Source: Pseudomonas paeninsulae | GTDB taxonomy: Bacteria; Pseudomonadota; Gammaproteobacteria; Pseudomonadales; Pseudomonadaceae | Reading direction: 5' to 3' | NCBI RefSeq assembly: GCF_035621475.1 | Contig: NZ_CP141799.1 | Coordinates: 3,522,501 to 3,586,500, forward strand | Length of the DNA stretch: 64,000 nt | Shown here: positions 37,289 to 46,453 of the stretch, piece by piece | Layout of the letters: the number at the start of each line of letters is the position of its first letter | How positions within the stretch are numbered: position 1 is the stretch's first letter | Position numbers and translations under genes: made by a program | Notes under the pieces: generated by a model | What the model was told of the DNA's origin: nothing | What the model saw: only the letters and a program-made list of their open reading frames with translations | Database searches by the model: none

Positions 37289-37599
37289 TGACCTTGATCT
37301 GGCCGCCTTTCAACCGTCGTCAAGAGCAGCTTCATCAGCAGTGGAAGCACGACAGACAAGCCTGGGAAGCTGCAGAGCAGCACAGGCACGAAACTGAAAC
37401 CAGGCTGGTGTTTACTTCCACAACCGCTATCAAGGAAACCCTGTCGCGCTACCTGCCCAAGATTGACTGGCCCAAGCCGCCGGATGTCAGCTTCGACCTC
37501 GGTACTAACATCAGCACTATCGCTCTCGATCTTCAACTCCCCAGTGAAGAAGAGATGCCGGACAAGGAGTGGTCTCTGCCTACGCGCCAATCCAAGTAG
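37289..37599 (+). pseudogene. Unknown gene, 3' part, after the IS1595-family insertion
   Basis: Continues the frame of 35945-36248: LIWPPFNRRQEQLHQQWKHD, AAEQHRHETETRLVFTSTTA, YLPKIDWPKPPDVSFDLGT, then LDLQLPSEEEMPDKEWSLP and a stop. The Q/H-rich helix followed by an acidic LP-x-E-E-E-M-P tail reminds me of the C-terminal region of some DUF4236-type proteins, but this is a loose resemblance. A terminator-like hairpin follows 30 bases on. Confidence 0.75.
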
Positions 37600-37628
37600 T
37601 ACAAATGAGTAGTACAACCGGAAAAGAA

Positions 37629-37663
37629 AAAGCCCCGTAACTCATTGAATTACAGGGCTTTTC
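37629..37663 (+). terminator. Probable terminator after the split gene
   Basis: AAGCCCCGTAA, a 9-base loop, TTACAGGGCTTTTC: a 10-bp stem with one mismatch, A-rich before and T-rich after. It could serve both strands. Confidence 0.7.
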
Positions 37664-37669
37664 TATATA

Positions 37670-37697
37670 TGGCGGGAAGATAGGGATTTGAACGCTA
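37670..37697 (-). other. tRNA 3'-end-like sequence, possible att remnant
   Basis: On the minus strand it reads TAGCGTTCAAATCCCTA, then TCTTCCCGCCA. This can be parsed as a T-arm (TAGCG-TTCAAAT-CCCTA, one mismatch), the 3' half of an acceptor stem, a discriminator base and CCA. There is no 5' tRNA half next to it. Integrated elements often leave such 3' ends as attachment sites. If so, the toxin-antitoxin and split gene would be cargo on its left. I found no integrase gene in the window. Confidence 0.4.
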
Positions 37698-37902
37698 AGA
37701 GCACACATCGCATACCGCTACAGGCCGCTAAAACCCTGGAGGAAGAAATTCCTGGGCGGCCTAGAAAGGCCAAAAGCGGCCTCCATTTTGTCCAAATTTT
37801 GCCCTAAAAATAGAACAGCTTTCGTGCACACCACTAACGGCTAAAGATAGATTGGTGTTCATTGGCGAAGGATGAACCTGGGCGCTTCGGTTCACGCAAC
37901 GC

Positions 37903-39681
37903 TTAAAACTGCGCGGCATCCAGCAGGTACAGGCTTTCGCTACCCGCCTTGACCGAAGCAGTCAGCGAGTGGATACGCGGCATCAGGCGGGCAAAGAAGA
38001 AGCGTGCGGTGCCCAGCTTGCTCACGTAGAACTCGTCCTGATCCTGCTTGGCCAACGCGGCCCGTGCCATCAACGCCCACATGTAGGCGTAGGCGGTATA
38101 GCCGAACACCTGCAGGTACTCGACCGATGCAGCACCGACTTCATTCGGATTGACCTTTGCGCGTTCCAGCAGGTCAGCGGTCATCAGTTCCAGGTTGGCA
38201 ATGGCCTCTTTCAGTGGATTAACGAACTCGGCCAGGCTGCTGTCAGCCGAGTCTGTAAACGCCTTGATCTCTTCGGCGAAGTGCTTGTAGAACGCACCGC
38301 CGCTGCCGATCACTTTACGGCCAACCAGGTCCAGGGCCTGGATGCCATTGGTGCCTTCGTAGATCTGGGTGATGCGGCAATCGCGGATCAGCTGCTCCTG
38401 GCCCCACTCGCGGATGAAGCCGTGGCCGCCGAAGATCTGCTGGCCGTGCACGGTGGTCTCCAGGGCCATGTCGGTGAGGAAGGCCTTGGCCACCGGAGTC
38501 AGCAGCGCCACCAGCTCTTCGGCGCGCTTGCGCGTGGCCGCGTCCTCGCTGAACTTGGCGGTGTCCAGCTGCATGGCCACGTAGCTGGAGAAGGCGCGGC
38601 CGCCCTCGTTCAGCGCCTTCATGGTCAGCAGCATGCGGCGCACATCGGGATGGACGATGATCGGATCGGCTACTTTGTCCTTGGCCTGCTGGCCGGTCGG
38701 CGCGCGACTCTGGATACGCTCGCGGGCGTAGTCGACGGCGTTCTGGTAGCTGCGCTCGCCTAGGGCCAGGCCCTGGATGCCGACGCCCAGGCGCTCGTAG
38801 TTCATCATTGTGAACATCGCCGCCAGGCCCTTGTTCGGCGCATCGACGATCCAGCCGCTGGCGCCGTCGAAGTTCATCACGCAGGTGCTTGATGCTTTGA
38901 TGCCCATCTTGTGCTCGATCGAGCCGCAGGAGACGGCGTTGCGCTCGCCCAAGCTGCCGTCGGCATTGACCATGATCTTGGGCACCAGGAACAGCGAGAT
39001 ACCTTTCGGACCGACCGGGGCATCGGGCAGCTTGGCCAGCACTAGGTTGATGATGTTCTCGGTCAGGTCGTGCTCGCCGCCGGTGATGAAGATCTTGGTA
39101 CCAGAGACCTTAAAGCTGCCGTCGGCTTGCGGCTCGGCCTTGGTGCGGATGATGCCCAGGTCGGTGCCGGCATGCGGCTCGGTCAGGCACATGGAACCAG
39201 CCCAAACACCGGAGTACATGTTCGGCAGGTATTTCTCTTTCAGCTCTTCGCTGGCGTGGGCATTGATCGACAGACAGGCCCCGGCGGTCAGCATCGGGTA
39301 CAGGCCGAAGGACAGGTTGGCCGAGTTGACCATTTCCTCGACCTGGGCGGAGATCGCCTTGGGCATGCCCATGCCACCGAACAGCGGGTCGCCACCGACG
39401 CCCACCCAGCCGCCTTCGGCGTAGGTCCGGTAGGCCTCGGGGAAGCCTGCCGGGGTCTTCACCGCGCCATTGCTCCAGGTGCAGCCTTCCTCATCGCCGC
39501 TGCGGTTCAGCGGGGCGATGGTGCCGGCGGTGATCTTGCCGGCTTCTTCAAGAATGGCGCTGGCGGTGTCTTCGTCCACCACTTCGGCCAGGGCCGGCAA
39601 CTGGGCCCACAGCTTGGAAACTTCAAACACTTCGTTGAGCACGAAACGCATATCGCGCAAGGGCGCTTGGTAGTCAGCCAT
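37903..39681 (-). CDS. Acyl-CoA dehydrogenase, long form with C-terminal extension
   Basis: The protein has 592 residues. N-terminal helical and middle beta domains contain MCLTEPHAGTDLGIIRTKAE and KIFITGGEHDLTENI. The C-terminal helical domain contains GGHGFIREWGQEQLIRDCRI and TQIYEGTNGIQALDL, where the Glu of YEGT is the likely catalytic base. An extra C-terminal domain ends the chain, as in DmdC/FadE5-like enzymes of about 600 residues. It introduces the double bond in fatty-acyl-CoA using FAD. It is transcribed leftward, 53 bases after the TetR gene. Confidence 0.93.
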   Translation of the reverse strand: MADYQAPLRDMRFVLNEVFEVSKLWAQLPALAEVVDEDTASAILEEAGKITAGTIAPLNRSGDEEGCTWSNGAVKTPAGFPEAYRTYAEGGWVGVGGDPLFGGMGMPKAISAQVEEMVNSANLSFGLYPMLTAGACLSINAHASEELKEKYLPNMYSGVWAGSMCLTEPHAGTDLGIIRTKAEPQADGSFKVSGTKIFITGGEHDLTENIINLVLAKLPDAPVGPKGISLFLVPKIMVNADGSLGERNAVSCGSIEHKMGIKASSTCVMNFDGASGWIVDAPNKGLAAMFTMMNYERLGVGIQGLALGERSYQNAVDYARERIQSRAPTGQQAKDKVADPIIVHPDVRRMLLTMKALNEGGRAFSSYVAMQLDTAKFSEDAATRKRAEELVALLTPVAKAFLTDMALETTVHGQQIFGGHGFIREWGQEQLIRDCRITQIYEGTNGIQALDLVGRKVIGSGGAFYKHFAEEIKAFTDSADSSLAEFVNPLKEAIANLELMTADLLERAKVNPNEVGAASVEYLQVFGYTAYAYMWALMARAALAKQDQDEFYVSKLGTARFFFARLMPRIHSLTASVKAGSESLYLLDAAQF

Positions 39682-39734
39682 AATCGAATCTCTCTAATGA
39701 TGTGAGGACATTGCCTGCCCGTGTTGATGGAAAA

Positions 39735-40418
39735 TCAGTCTTGCGAGGCCGCGTCAGCCAGCCGCAACGGCACCACGATGGCGCTATCCAGCCACGGCTG
39801 CGATGGTTTGAGCACCCCGGACAACGCGCCCTGGGCCATAGCGATGACCAAGGCGCGCATCTGCTCGGCGGGCAAGGCGCAGTCCTCGCTCCAGCCCGGC
39901 AAGCTGTTCAGCCAGGCCACCAGCCCTTTGACGGTGGCCTTGAGCATCGGCATCGGCGCGGCGGCGCCTGCCGCCTGCAAGCGAAGCAAGAACTTGTCTT
40001 CATAGCTGGCGCGCATCTGCCGGACCTGCTGCTGATACTCCGCGGACAGGCAGCGTGACTCCTGCTCGGCCATCAGGAAATGCAGCCGCCGCTGTTCATG
40101 CAGGTCAATATGCGCGTGCAGCAAAGCCCGCAGGCTGCTCGTGGGCGACCCCGTTGCGGTCATCACGACCGCCTCGAGCAGATCTTCGTACAGCTCTTCG
40201 ATCAGCTCGAACAACAGCTGTTCCTTGCTGGCGAAATGGTGATACAGGGAGCCCGCACCGATACCCACATGCAGACCCAGCTCGCGCATGCTGACCTGAC
40301 CGAAGCCGCGCCGGGCGAACAGTTCCAGCGCCTGAGCGCGGATCTGCTCGATGCGCGTCAGCGGCGCCCCGGCTGGCGTTTCGTCGCCCTCACAGGCCAG
40401 CAACCGCCGGTTACCCAT
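39735..40418 (-). CDS. TetR/AcrR-family regulator
   Basis: The ATG at 40418 has GGAGG 8 bases upstream and gives 227 residues. An ATG at 40466 would overlap the upstream gene and has no ribosome site. The HTH is ALELFARRGFGQVSMRELGL, then HVGIGAGSLYHHFASKEQLL. The ligand domain is helical and unspecific. Located inside a group of beta-oxidation genes, it probably represses them in response to an acyl-CoA (inference by analogy with FadR/PsrA-type TetR proteins). Confidence 0.9.
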   Translation of the reverse strand: MGNRRLLACEGDETPAGAPLTRIEQIRAQALELFARRGFGQVSMRELGLHVGIGAGSLYHHFASKEQLLFELIEELYEDLLEAVVMTATGSPTSSLRALLHAHIDLHEQRRLHFLMAEQESRCLSAEYQQQVRQMRASYEDKFLLRLQAAGAAAPMPMLKATVKGLVAWLNSLPGWSEDCALPAEQMRALVIAMAQGALSGVLKPSQPWLDSAIVVPLRLADAASQD

Positions 40419-40458
40419 GCCTACGACCTCCGGCAGCAGGCCGCGAGACGTCGGCCGC

Positions 40459-41310
40459 TCAGTCATAGCGATAAAAACCATGGCCACTCTTGCGCCCCAG
40501 GCGCCCCGCCGCCACCAGTTCCTTGAGCAAGGGAGCCGGGCGGTATTTTGGATCACCGAAGCCCTGCTGGAAGGACTCCAAGACCGCCAGCAGGGTATCC
40601 AGGCCGATCAGGTCGGCCAGCGCCAGCGGTCCCATGGGCTGGCCACAACCGAGCTGCATGCCGGTGTCGATGTCCTCGGCACTGGCCAGGCCTTCCTGCA
40701 GGGTGAAAATGGCTTCGTTGAGCATCGGCACCAGAATCCGGTTGACCACGAACCCAGGCCGGTTGCCGGCGCTGATCGCGGTTTTACCGATGCGCTCGGC
40801 GAACGCCAGGGTGCGGGCATGAAAAGACTCGGCGGTGGCCAGCCCGCGAATCACTTCCACCAGGCTCATGACCGGCACCGGATTGAAGAAATGCAGGCCG
40901 ATAAAGCGCTCGGGATGACTGACAACGGCCGCCAACTGACTGATCGACAACGACGAGGTGTTGCTGGCAATGATCGCCTCGCTGCCGACCTGCTCGCCGA
41001 TCTGCTTGAGAATGCGCAGCTTCAGCTCGAGATTCTCGGTGGCCGCCTCGATCACCAAGCTGGCGTCGCCGAGGCTGGCATAGTCGGTACTGGTGCCGAT
41101 GCGCCCCAGCGCGGCGGCACGCTGCTGCTCGGTCAGCGTGCCCTTGCCCACCTGCCGGCCAAGGCCGCGATCGATGCGCGCCACGGCCTTGGCCAGGGCG
41201 GCTGCGGATAGGTCCACCAGCGCGACGGACAACCCTGCCAGGGCGCACACCTGGGAAATACCACTGCCCATGATGCCGCCGCCGATGACGCCGACAAGTT
41301 CGTCGCTCAT
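40459..41310 (-). CDS. 3-hydroxyacyl-CoA (3-hydroxybutyryl-CoA type) dehydrogenase
   Basis: The ATG at 41310 gives 283 residues starting [20 protein letters not shown], the Rossmann NAD motif. Other marks are [35 protein letters not shown] (catalytic His) and [19 protein letters not shown]. It oxidises 3-hydroxyacyl-CoA to 3-ketoacyl-CoA. The single-domain form suits short chains, as in Hbd/PaaH enzymes. It lies 20 bases after the thiolase gene in the same direction. Confidence 0.94.
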   Translation of the reverse strand: MSDELVGVIGGGIMGSGISQVCALAGLSVALVDLSAAALAKAVARIDRGLGRQVGKGTLTEQQRAAALGRIGTSTDYASLGDASLVIEAATENLELKLRILKQIGEQVGSEAIIASNTSSLSISQLAAVVSHPERFIGLHFFNPVPVMSLVEVIRGLATAESFHARTLAFAERIGKTAISAGNRPGFVVNRILVPMLNEAIFTLQEGLASAEDIDTGMQLGCGQPMGPLALADLIGLDTLLAVLESFQQGFGDPKYRPAPLLKELVAAGRLGRKSGHGFYRYD

Positions 41311-41330
41311 AATCGTGCTCTCCTGCCTGC

Positions 41331-42515
41331 TCAAACGCGCTCGAAGATCGCGGCGATACCCTGGCCACCGCCGATGCACATGGTCGCCAGGGCATAACGG
41401 CCCTGGGTGCGATGCAGTTCGTGGATGGCCTTGGTGACGATGATCGCCCCGGTGGCGCCGACCGGGTGGCCGAGGGAGATGCCCGAGCCGTTCGGGTTGA
41501 CCCTGGCCGGGTCGAAGTCGAGTTCGCGGGCCACGGCGCAGGCCTGGGCGGCAAAGGCTTCGTTGGACTCGATCACGTCCAGATCCGATACCTTGAGACC
41601 GGCGCGTTGCAGGGCCAGGCGGGTGGCCGGGATCGGCCCCAGCCCCATCAACATCGGATCGACACCGGCATGTGCGTAGCTGACCAGGCGCGCCAGCGGG
41701 CGCAGGTTATCGGCCTGCACCGCCGCGCCAGTGGCCAGAACCACCGCCGCCGCGCCATCGTTGAGTCCCGAGGCGTTGCCGGCGGTGACCGTGCCGCCCT
41801 GCTTGAACGCGGTGCGCATGCCCGCCAGTTGCTCGATCGAACTATCACCGCGAACATGCTCGTCGACCTCGAACAACTGCGTGCCTTTACGCGTCTTGAT
41901 CTCAACCGGCACGATCTGTCCGGCGAAACGCCCTTCGGCGATGGCGCGCGCCGCCCGCTGCTGACTGACCAGCGCAAGTGCGTCCTGGTCTGCGCGGCTG
42001 ATGCCATGCAACTCGGCGATGTTCTCGGCGGTAATGCCCATGTGCATGCGCTGGAACGGATCGTGGAGGATGCCGAGCATGTAGTCGATGGCCTGCATGT
42101 CACCCATGCGCCCACCCCAGCGCGCCCCCGGCAACAGATAGGGGCCGCGGCTCATGGATTCGGCACCGCCGCCAATGGCAATCTCGCAGTCGCCCAGCAG
42201 CAGGCTTTGCGCCGCCGAGATGATCGCCTGCAGGCCGGAACCGCACAGGCGATTGACGTTAAACGCGGGGGTTTCCTTGGGGATACCGGCATTCATTGCC
42301 GCAACCCGGGCGAGATAGGCATCGCGCGTCTCGGTGGGAATGACATTGCCCATCACCACATGACCGACACGCTCGGCAGCACAACCGCTGCGCTGCAGGG
42401 CGGCGCTGACTGCGGTCGTGGCGAGTTCGCATGGCGGAGTATCCTTGAGCGTACCGCCGAAGGAGCCGATTGCAGTTCTGACAGCGCTGACGATATAGAC
42501 TTCGGGATTTGGCAT
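41331..42515 (-). CDS. Acetyl-CoA acyltransferase (thiolase II type)
   Basis: The protein has 394 residues with the complete thiolase signature: the nucleophile Cys in [49 protein letters not shown] (His), and the second Cys in [16 protein letters not shown]. It cleaves or forms 3-ketoacyl-CoA with acetyl-CoA. The length and sequence suit AtoB/PhaA-like acetoacetyl-CoA thiolases. With the next two enzyme genes it makes a short-chain beta-oxidation set. Confidence 0.95.
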   Translation of the reverse strand: MPNPEVYIVSAVRTAIGSFGGTLKDTPPCELATTAVSAALQRSGCAAERVGHVVMGNVIPTETRDAYLARVAAMNAGIPKETPAFNVNRLCGSGLQAIISAAQSLLLGDCEIAIGGGAESMSRGPYLLPGARWGGRMGDMQAIDYMLGILHDPFQRMHMGITAENIAELHGISRADQDALALVSQQRAARAIAEGRFAGQIVPVEIKTRKGTQLFEVDEHVRGDSSIEQLAGMRTAFKQGGTVTAGNASGLNDGAAAVVLATGAAVQADNLRPLARLVSYAHAGVDPMLMGLGPIPATRLALQRAGLKVSDLDVIESNEAFAAQACAVARELDFDPARVNPNGSGISLGHPVGATGAIIVTKAIHELHRTQGRYALATMCIGGGQGIAAIFERV

Positions 42516-42701
42516 GAGGCGGCTCCGGTTCGGCGGTATTGAGATGCGACTGATGCATGCGCGGCGCGCCAGCGGTGGCGACGCCCGGTTTATGCGTGAA
42601 TTAGTTTAGAGAGCCGCGCAATGCCGGCCTATGCCGAAAATGACCGATTTGCCTGATACTTTTTGCAACCCTTGGCAACTGACCCGTAGCGAGCGAACGT
42701 T

Positions 42702-43724
42702 ATGCAAGAGAAGGACTCGGTGGCCGTGTATTTCGTTCGCGCCGCCCTCTACGGGATGCGCGACAACCCGCGGCGCAGTGCACAGTTGCTGGCCCAGGCG
42801 GGCATTACCGAGCCGCTGCTGCAAGACCCCAAGGCACGGGTCGCTGCCTCGCAGCTCGCCAAGTTGTGGCTGGCCGTTGCCGAGGACCTGGACGACGAGT
42901 TCCTCGGCCATGATTCGCACGGCATGCCCCAAGGCAGCTTTGCCCTGATCTGCCGCGGCCTCATCCAGGCGAACAACCTCGGCCAAGCGCTGCGCCAGTG
43001 CCTGAATAGCCTCGGCCTGTTCTTGCGAGATATCCGCAGTCACTTGACTGTTCGCGGCGACCGCGCCGTGATCCGCCTGCACAATCTCCAGCCAGATCCG
43101 CTCGCGCGTAGCGTCGCCGAGGAAATCTACCTGACAGTGGTGTTTGGCCTGCTGTGCTGGCTGGCGGGTCGGCGCATTCCGATTGACCGTTCGCAATTCT
43201 CCCATCCGCAACCAGAGCATGGCGACGACCATCTATTTTGGGGGCAAAACCTGACCTTCGAGGCAGCCCATAGCGAAATCGAGTTTGCCGCCAGCTATCT
43301 CGACCTGCCGTTGGTACAGGATCTGGCGACATTGAAAGCCTTCCTGCGCACCTCACCAAAATGGCTGATCGTGCGCTTCAGTAACCGCCAGGGACTGAGC
43401 GCCGAAGTCTATAAACAGCTGCGTGATTGTCGCTACGAGCAGTGGCCTACCCTGGCTGACATGGCCGAGGACCGCGCGCTGAGCATCGCCAGCTTCCGCC
43501 GCCAGCTGCAACGAGAGGGTTTCTCCTTTCAGGAGCTGAAAGACGAGGTGCGCCGCGCCATCGCCTTCGAGTGCTTGCGCAACACCGACCTGAGTATCGC
43601 CGCGATCGCCGAGAGGGCTGGTTTCCGCGAGGCCAGTGCCTTTCACCGAGCGTTCAAGCAATGGACCGGAAAGAGCCCGGGGCACTTCAGGATGGACAAG
43701 CGCCTGACCAATCAAGCCGACTAG
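42702..43724 (+). CDS. AraC-family regulator with Arabinose_bd-type N-terminal domain
   Basis: The protein has 340 residues. The N-terminal part (FVRAALYGMRDNPRRSAQLL; AASQLAKLWLAVAEDLDDEF; GMPQGSFALICRG) is the OruR/AgmR-like domain seen in many Pseudomonas AraC proteins. The C-terminal HTH pair is LADMAEDRALSIASFRRQLQ and SIAAIAERAGFREASAFHRA, then FKQWTGKSPGHFR. It is divergent from the thiolase operon (186 bases between), which is its likeliest target. Inducers are usually pathway metabolites. Confidence 0.92.
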   Translation: MQEKDSVAVYFVRAALYGMRDNPRRSAQLLAQAGITEPLLQDPKARVAASQLAKLWLAVAEDLDDEFLGHDSHGMPQGSFALICRGLIQANNLGQALRQCLNSLGLFLRDIRSHLTVRGDRAVIRLHNLQPDPLARSVAEEIYLTVVFGLLCWLAGRRIPIDRSQFSHPQPEHGDDHLFWGQNLTFEAAHSEIEFAASYLDLPLVQDLATLKAFLRTSPKWLIVRFSNRQGLSAEVYKQLRDCRYEQWPTLADMAEDRALSIASFRRQLQREGFSFQELKDEVRRAIAFECLRNTDLSIAAIAERAGFREASAFHRAFKQWTGKSPGHFRMDKRLTNQAD

Positions 43725-43921
43725 CAATGAACCTTTGCCTGCGCCATCGCAAGCCGTCCAGAAATCTCTGCGCGGCTATGCTCCAGCTCACAGCACCAAG
43801 TCGCTGCGAGTAAACTCGCCTACTGGCCCGTTCACGAAGGCCCTGTGGCGGTAATTGCTTAGCATCATTGCACGTCAGAAAAAATGTAGTCCGGCGCAAC
43901 CCAATCTGCCTCCCCAAGAAG

Positions 43922-44857
43922 TCATTGCAGCTCATGTGGCTCCAGCAACTGAAATCGGGCTCGATAGGCACCCGGCGTGAATCCAACTCGTTCACGAAAC
44001 AGGCGCGAAAACGAGCTGACGTCGCTGTAGCCAACATATTGAGCAATTTGCTCGGTGCTCAAGTCTCCGGCCTCCAGCAGCGCCCGCGCCGTGTCGATGC
44101 GTAAGTTCTGTAAATAGGTTAGCGGTGACTGCTCAAGCACCGTATTGAAGCGGCGTATCAAGGTGCGTTCGCTGACTGCCAGCTTCTGTGCCACATCGGT
44201 CATGCGTACCTGTTCCGCCAAGTGATCCTGCAGCCACTTCTGTGCGCGTTGTACCAAGGGATCATTGTGGCTCTTGTCGGCGATAAGCGGCCGCAGGGGC
44301 GTCTGCGTCGTTTGGGTCAAATCAACCAGCATGCTGCGAGCGCACTGCATGGCGATCGACTTTCCGGCAAACACGTTGAGTACATGCACGGTTTGCAGCA
44401 AAAAGGTGGCATGGGCGCCACCACACACCAAGCGTTCAGACTCAGTGACCAGCGGCCGCATTTGTAGATCGACGAGTGGAAATCGCTCGCGGAAATGCCC
44501 CTCCAGCCACCATGTGGTCGTGGCAACTTTGTTATCGAGCAAACCTGTATCGGCAAGCAAAAAGGTGCCCGTGCAATTTGCACAAAGCCATGCGCCGTGT
44601 CGCCATTGCTTAATCAGCCAGTCACGCACAGTCGCCTGACTTTCCAGGAAGCGCAGGAAACTCTGCCAGCCGCGGTAATGCAGGCTGGGGATAAAAACCA
44701 GATCGTAATAGTGGGTTTTCGGCAAAGGCCGCATGGCCAGCTCAAGCCCGTTGCTCGCACGCACCGGTAGCCCGTTCGCTGAAAGGAAATGCCATTCGAA
44801 TAGCCCGGCCACAGGCATCCCTTGCTTGGATATATGCGCATTGGCGACCTGCAACAT
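43922..44857 (-). CDS. GlxA-type AraC-family regulator, N-terminus disrupted by 151-bp element
   Basis: The frame gives 311 residues from an internal ATG. The DJ-1/PfpI-like domain (HYYDLVFIPSLHYRGWQSFL; LCANCTGTFLLADTGLLDNK; CGGAHATFLLQTVHVL) and the AraC HTH pair (DVAQKLAVSERTLIRRFNTV; EQIAQYVGYSDVSSFSRLFR) are intact. The first strand of the sensor domain is absent. The same frame continues upstream to 44899 as FDDSYASVIGGFAD and then hits the element at 44901-45051. Beyond it, a good start (ATG at 45090, GAGAGG upstream) gives MKTVQFSRWIAQL. The original protein was probably about 30-35 residues longer, and the remaining one may be inactive. Confidence 0.8.
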   Translation of the reverse strand: MLQVANAHISKQGMPVAGLFEWHFLSANGLPVRASNGLELAMRPLPKTHYYDLVFIPSLHYRGWQSFLRFLESQATVRDWLIKQWRHGAWLCANCTGTFLLADTGLLDNKVATTTWWLEGHFRERFPLVDLQMRPLVTESERLVCGGAHATFLLQTVHVLNVFAGKSIAMQCARSMLVDLTQTTQTPLRPLIADKSHNDPLVQRAQKWLQDHLAEQVRMTDVAQKLAVSERTLIRRFNTVLEQSPLTYLQNLRIDTARALLEAGDLSTEQIAQYVGYSDVSSFSRLFRERVGFTPGAYRARFQLLEPHELQ

Positions 44858-44900
44858 GTCAGCAAAACCGCCAATGACAGAGGCATAAGAGTCGTCAAAC

Positions 44901-45051
44901 TGTTGGCGCTGATGCGATTTTGACCCACGCTGCCGGAACTCATTGACCCACCCGAATACTCAGCAAGAGATGGTCTTGCACTGGTTTTCAGAGACTGCAT
45001 ATGGGTCAGCTGAAATCAGCAGCCTGGGTCAAAATCGCATCAGCGCCAACA
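44901..45051. mobile_element. 151-bp MITE-like element, copy B
   Basis: TGTTGGCGCTGATGCGATTT...AAAATCGCATCAGCGCCAACA: the outer 26 bases are a perfect inverted repeat. TGACCC at element positions 21-26 and 44-49 and GGGTCA at 103-108 and 126-131 match copy A (14255-14405) exactly in position. The better terminal repeats suggest copy B is younger. No target duplication is visible. It separates an apparent gene start from the rest of the regulator at 43922. Confidence 0.72.
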
Positions 45052-45090
45052 GAGCTGTGCTATCCAGCGTGAGAACTGAACCGTTTTCAT
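45052..45090 (-). pseudogene. Detached 5' end of the disrupted regulator gene
   Basis: ATG at 45090, with GAGAGG 8 bases upstream, then 13 codons (MKTVQFSRWIAQL) ending exactly at the border of the 151-bp element. After three codons inside the element (CWR) a stop is reached. Its link to the gene at 43922 is inferred from position and orientation; a one-base offset remains on joining. Confidence 0.45.
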
Positions 45091-45441
45091 GATCAACCTC
45101 TCGCATTTAGAGATATCACGGTTCAGTTTAGATCACTGCAACAGCTAACTCAGACAGAGCCTTTTTCTTTATCGATCCCGCTACTTGCAAATTAGCGTTA
45201 TTGAAGTGCATGCGCTTGCATCGCAGGCCACGCTCAAGACCTTTGCATAACGACGTTTCGCACTGACCGGCATCTCGCACGGCCAGTGCATTGCCAGTAC
45301 TTTGGCCAGCAGCCCCCTGCACTTGTACCCCGACACTCTGACCAATCGGCTGGTGGGATGGATCGCCCTTAACAGCCTGTTGATTGCGCGAACATCGCCA
45401 AGACGTGCGCTGACATCCATTAGCAACACATGAGCATAGGT
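45091..45441. other. Spacer between two AraC genes
   Basis: 351 bases. It includes the upstream region of the disrupted regulator. A frame on the plus strand (LYPDTLTNRLVGWIALNSLL) and one on the minus strand are short and unrecognised, and may be gene debris. No RNA gene or repeat is evident. Confidence 0.4.
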
Positions 45442-46314
45442 CTACGCTCGGCTTCTGCCGCCGGTCCGGTTTCGATACTCAGCCGGTGTAGCCGCATGTG
45501 CAGCCTTGAATGCCGCAGTCAGATGACTCTGAGAGCTAAAGCCACACTCCAGGGCGATGTGCAGAATAGGCAGATCGGTTTGCATGAGCAGATCACGTGC
45601 ACGCTCTAGCCGCGCGTTCATCACATAACGATGCGGCGGCATACCCATGGCACTCTGAAACAGCCGACGGAAATGGGCCGGGCTGACCCCCGCCTGTGCT
45701 GCCAACTGGTTGATCGACAGCTCCTGCCCCAGGTGCTCGCGGATGAAGGCCAGTACCGTATGCAGGCGCGCCAGCTGAATATGCGGCGGATGAATGCCGC
45801 CAGTCACGTCAGCCCGCAGCGCCCGGCACACCTGCTCAAGCATGACCGCGGCCAACCTTGCCATAAAGCCCTGATCAGCCTTCCCCCCCTGATTCAGTTC
45901 ATCCATCAGTTGCCGGGCAGCAGCGCTCACCAAGGCATCACTGAAAGGCAACGGTGCCTGCACGCCAGCGCAGAGTTCGCGCAACTGCTGGAAAACGCCG
46001 TCAGTACGCTCGGGGAAGTAAAAAACCGCGAAATCAACGCTGCCGGAGTAGTGCCAATGGGTTGCACATCTTGCGGGCAGCAGCAGCGATACACAGGGCA
46101 GCGATGTCGAGCGCAACTTCCCTCCCGCGCCCTCTTCCACCCGTGAGCCACCGAACTGCGTGACCAAGGCCAAGACACCAACGGGCGGTACGATCCGATC
46201 GGTTTCATGGAGAAAATAGCGCTCCGCATACAACGGCATTTCACCGCACACCACGCCGCCAACCATCGGCAAACCTAACGTCTTGTGTACTTGCTGTTGC
46301 GGATTCATCGGCAT
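45442..46314 (-). CDS. AraC-family regulator
   Basis: The ATG at 46314 (or 46308) gives about 290 residues. The longer frame to 46386 would run into the divergent gene's leader. The N-terminal part (LLLPARCATHWHYSGSVDFA; VFYFPERTDGVFQQLRELC) is a cupin-like AraC sensor. The C-terminal HTH pair is INQLAAQAGVSPAHFRRLFQ and LHIALECGFSSQSHLTAAFK, then AAHAATPAEYRNR. It is divergent from the acyl-CoA dehydrogenase at 46454 (139 bases), so it probably controls cluster A. Confidence 0.9.
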   Translation of the reverse strand: MPMNPQQQVHKTLGLPMVGGVVCGEMPLYAERYFLHETDRIVPPVGVLALVTQFGGSRVEEGAGGKLRSTSLPCVSLLLPARCATHWHYSGSVDFAVFYFPERTDGVFQQLRELCAGVQAPLPFSDALVSAAARQLMDELNQGGKADQGFMARLAAVMLEQVCRALRADVTGGIHPPHIQLARLHTVLAFIREHLGQELSINQLAAQAGVSPAHFRRLFQSAMGMPPHRYVMNARLERARDLLMQTDLPILHIALECGFSSQSHLTAAFKAAHAATPAEYRNRTGGRSRA

Positions 46315-46453
46315 CTCAAGATGAGCATATTTTGACAAATATGACCGCTTTTTAGGTGAGTTGTCGATGCCGGGAAGAACAATCATTGCCTACCTGTTCA
46401 AGCCCCCGCGAAAACGCAAGGCGGGCCGTTCCATCTCCCGGCGAGGAACCGCA

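Larger units (their letters stand above)
37600..37902. other. Spacer with terminator and tRNA-end-like sequence
   Basis: 303 bases. It contains a hairpin at 37629-37663 and a tRNA-3'-end-like piece at 37670-37697, both listed. The remainder (including a near-palindromic GGCGGCC...GGCC region around 37752) has no gene. Confidence 0.5.

Noticed and set aside
37670..37697. Intact tRNA gene
   Set aside because: Only the 3' part is present; no D-arm or anticodon arm can be built from the neighbouring bases.
45128..45429. Overlapping minus-strand frames of 64 and 82 codons
   Set aside because: No ribosome sites, no motifs, and Arg/Cys-rich; probably noise or unrecognisable debris.
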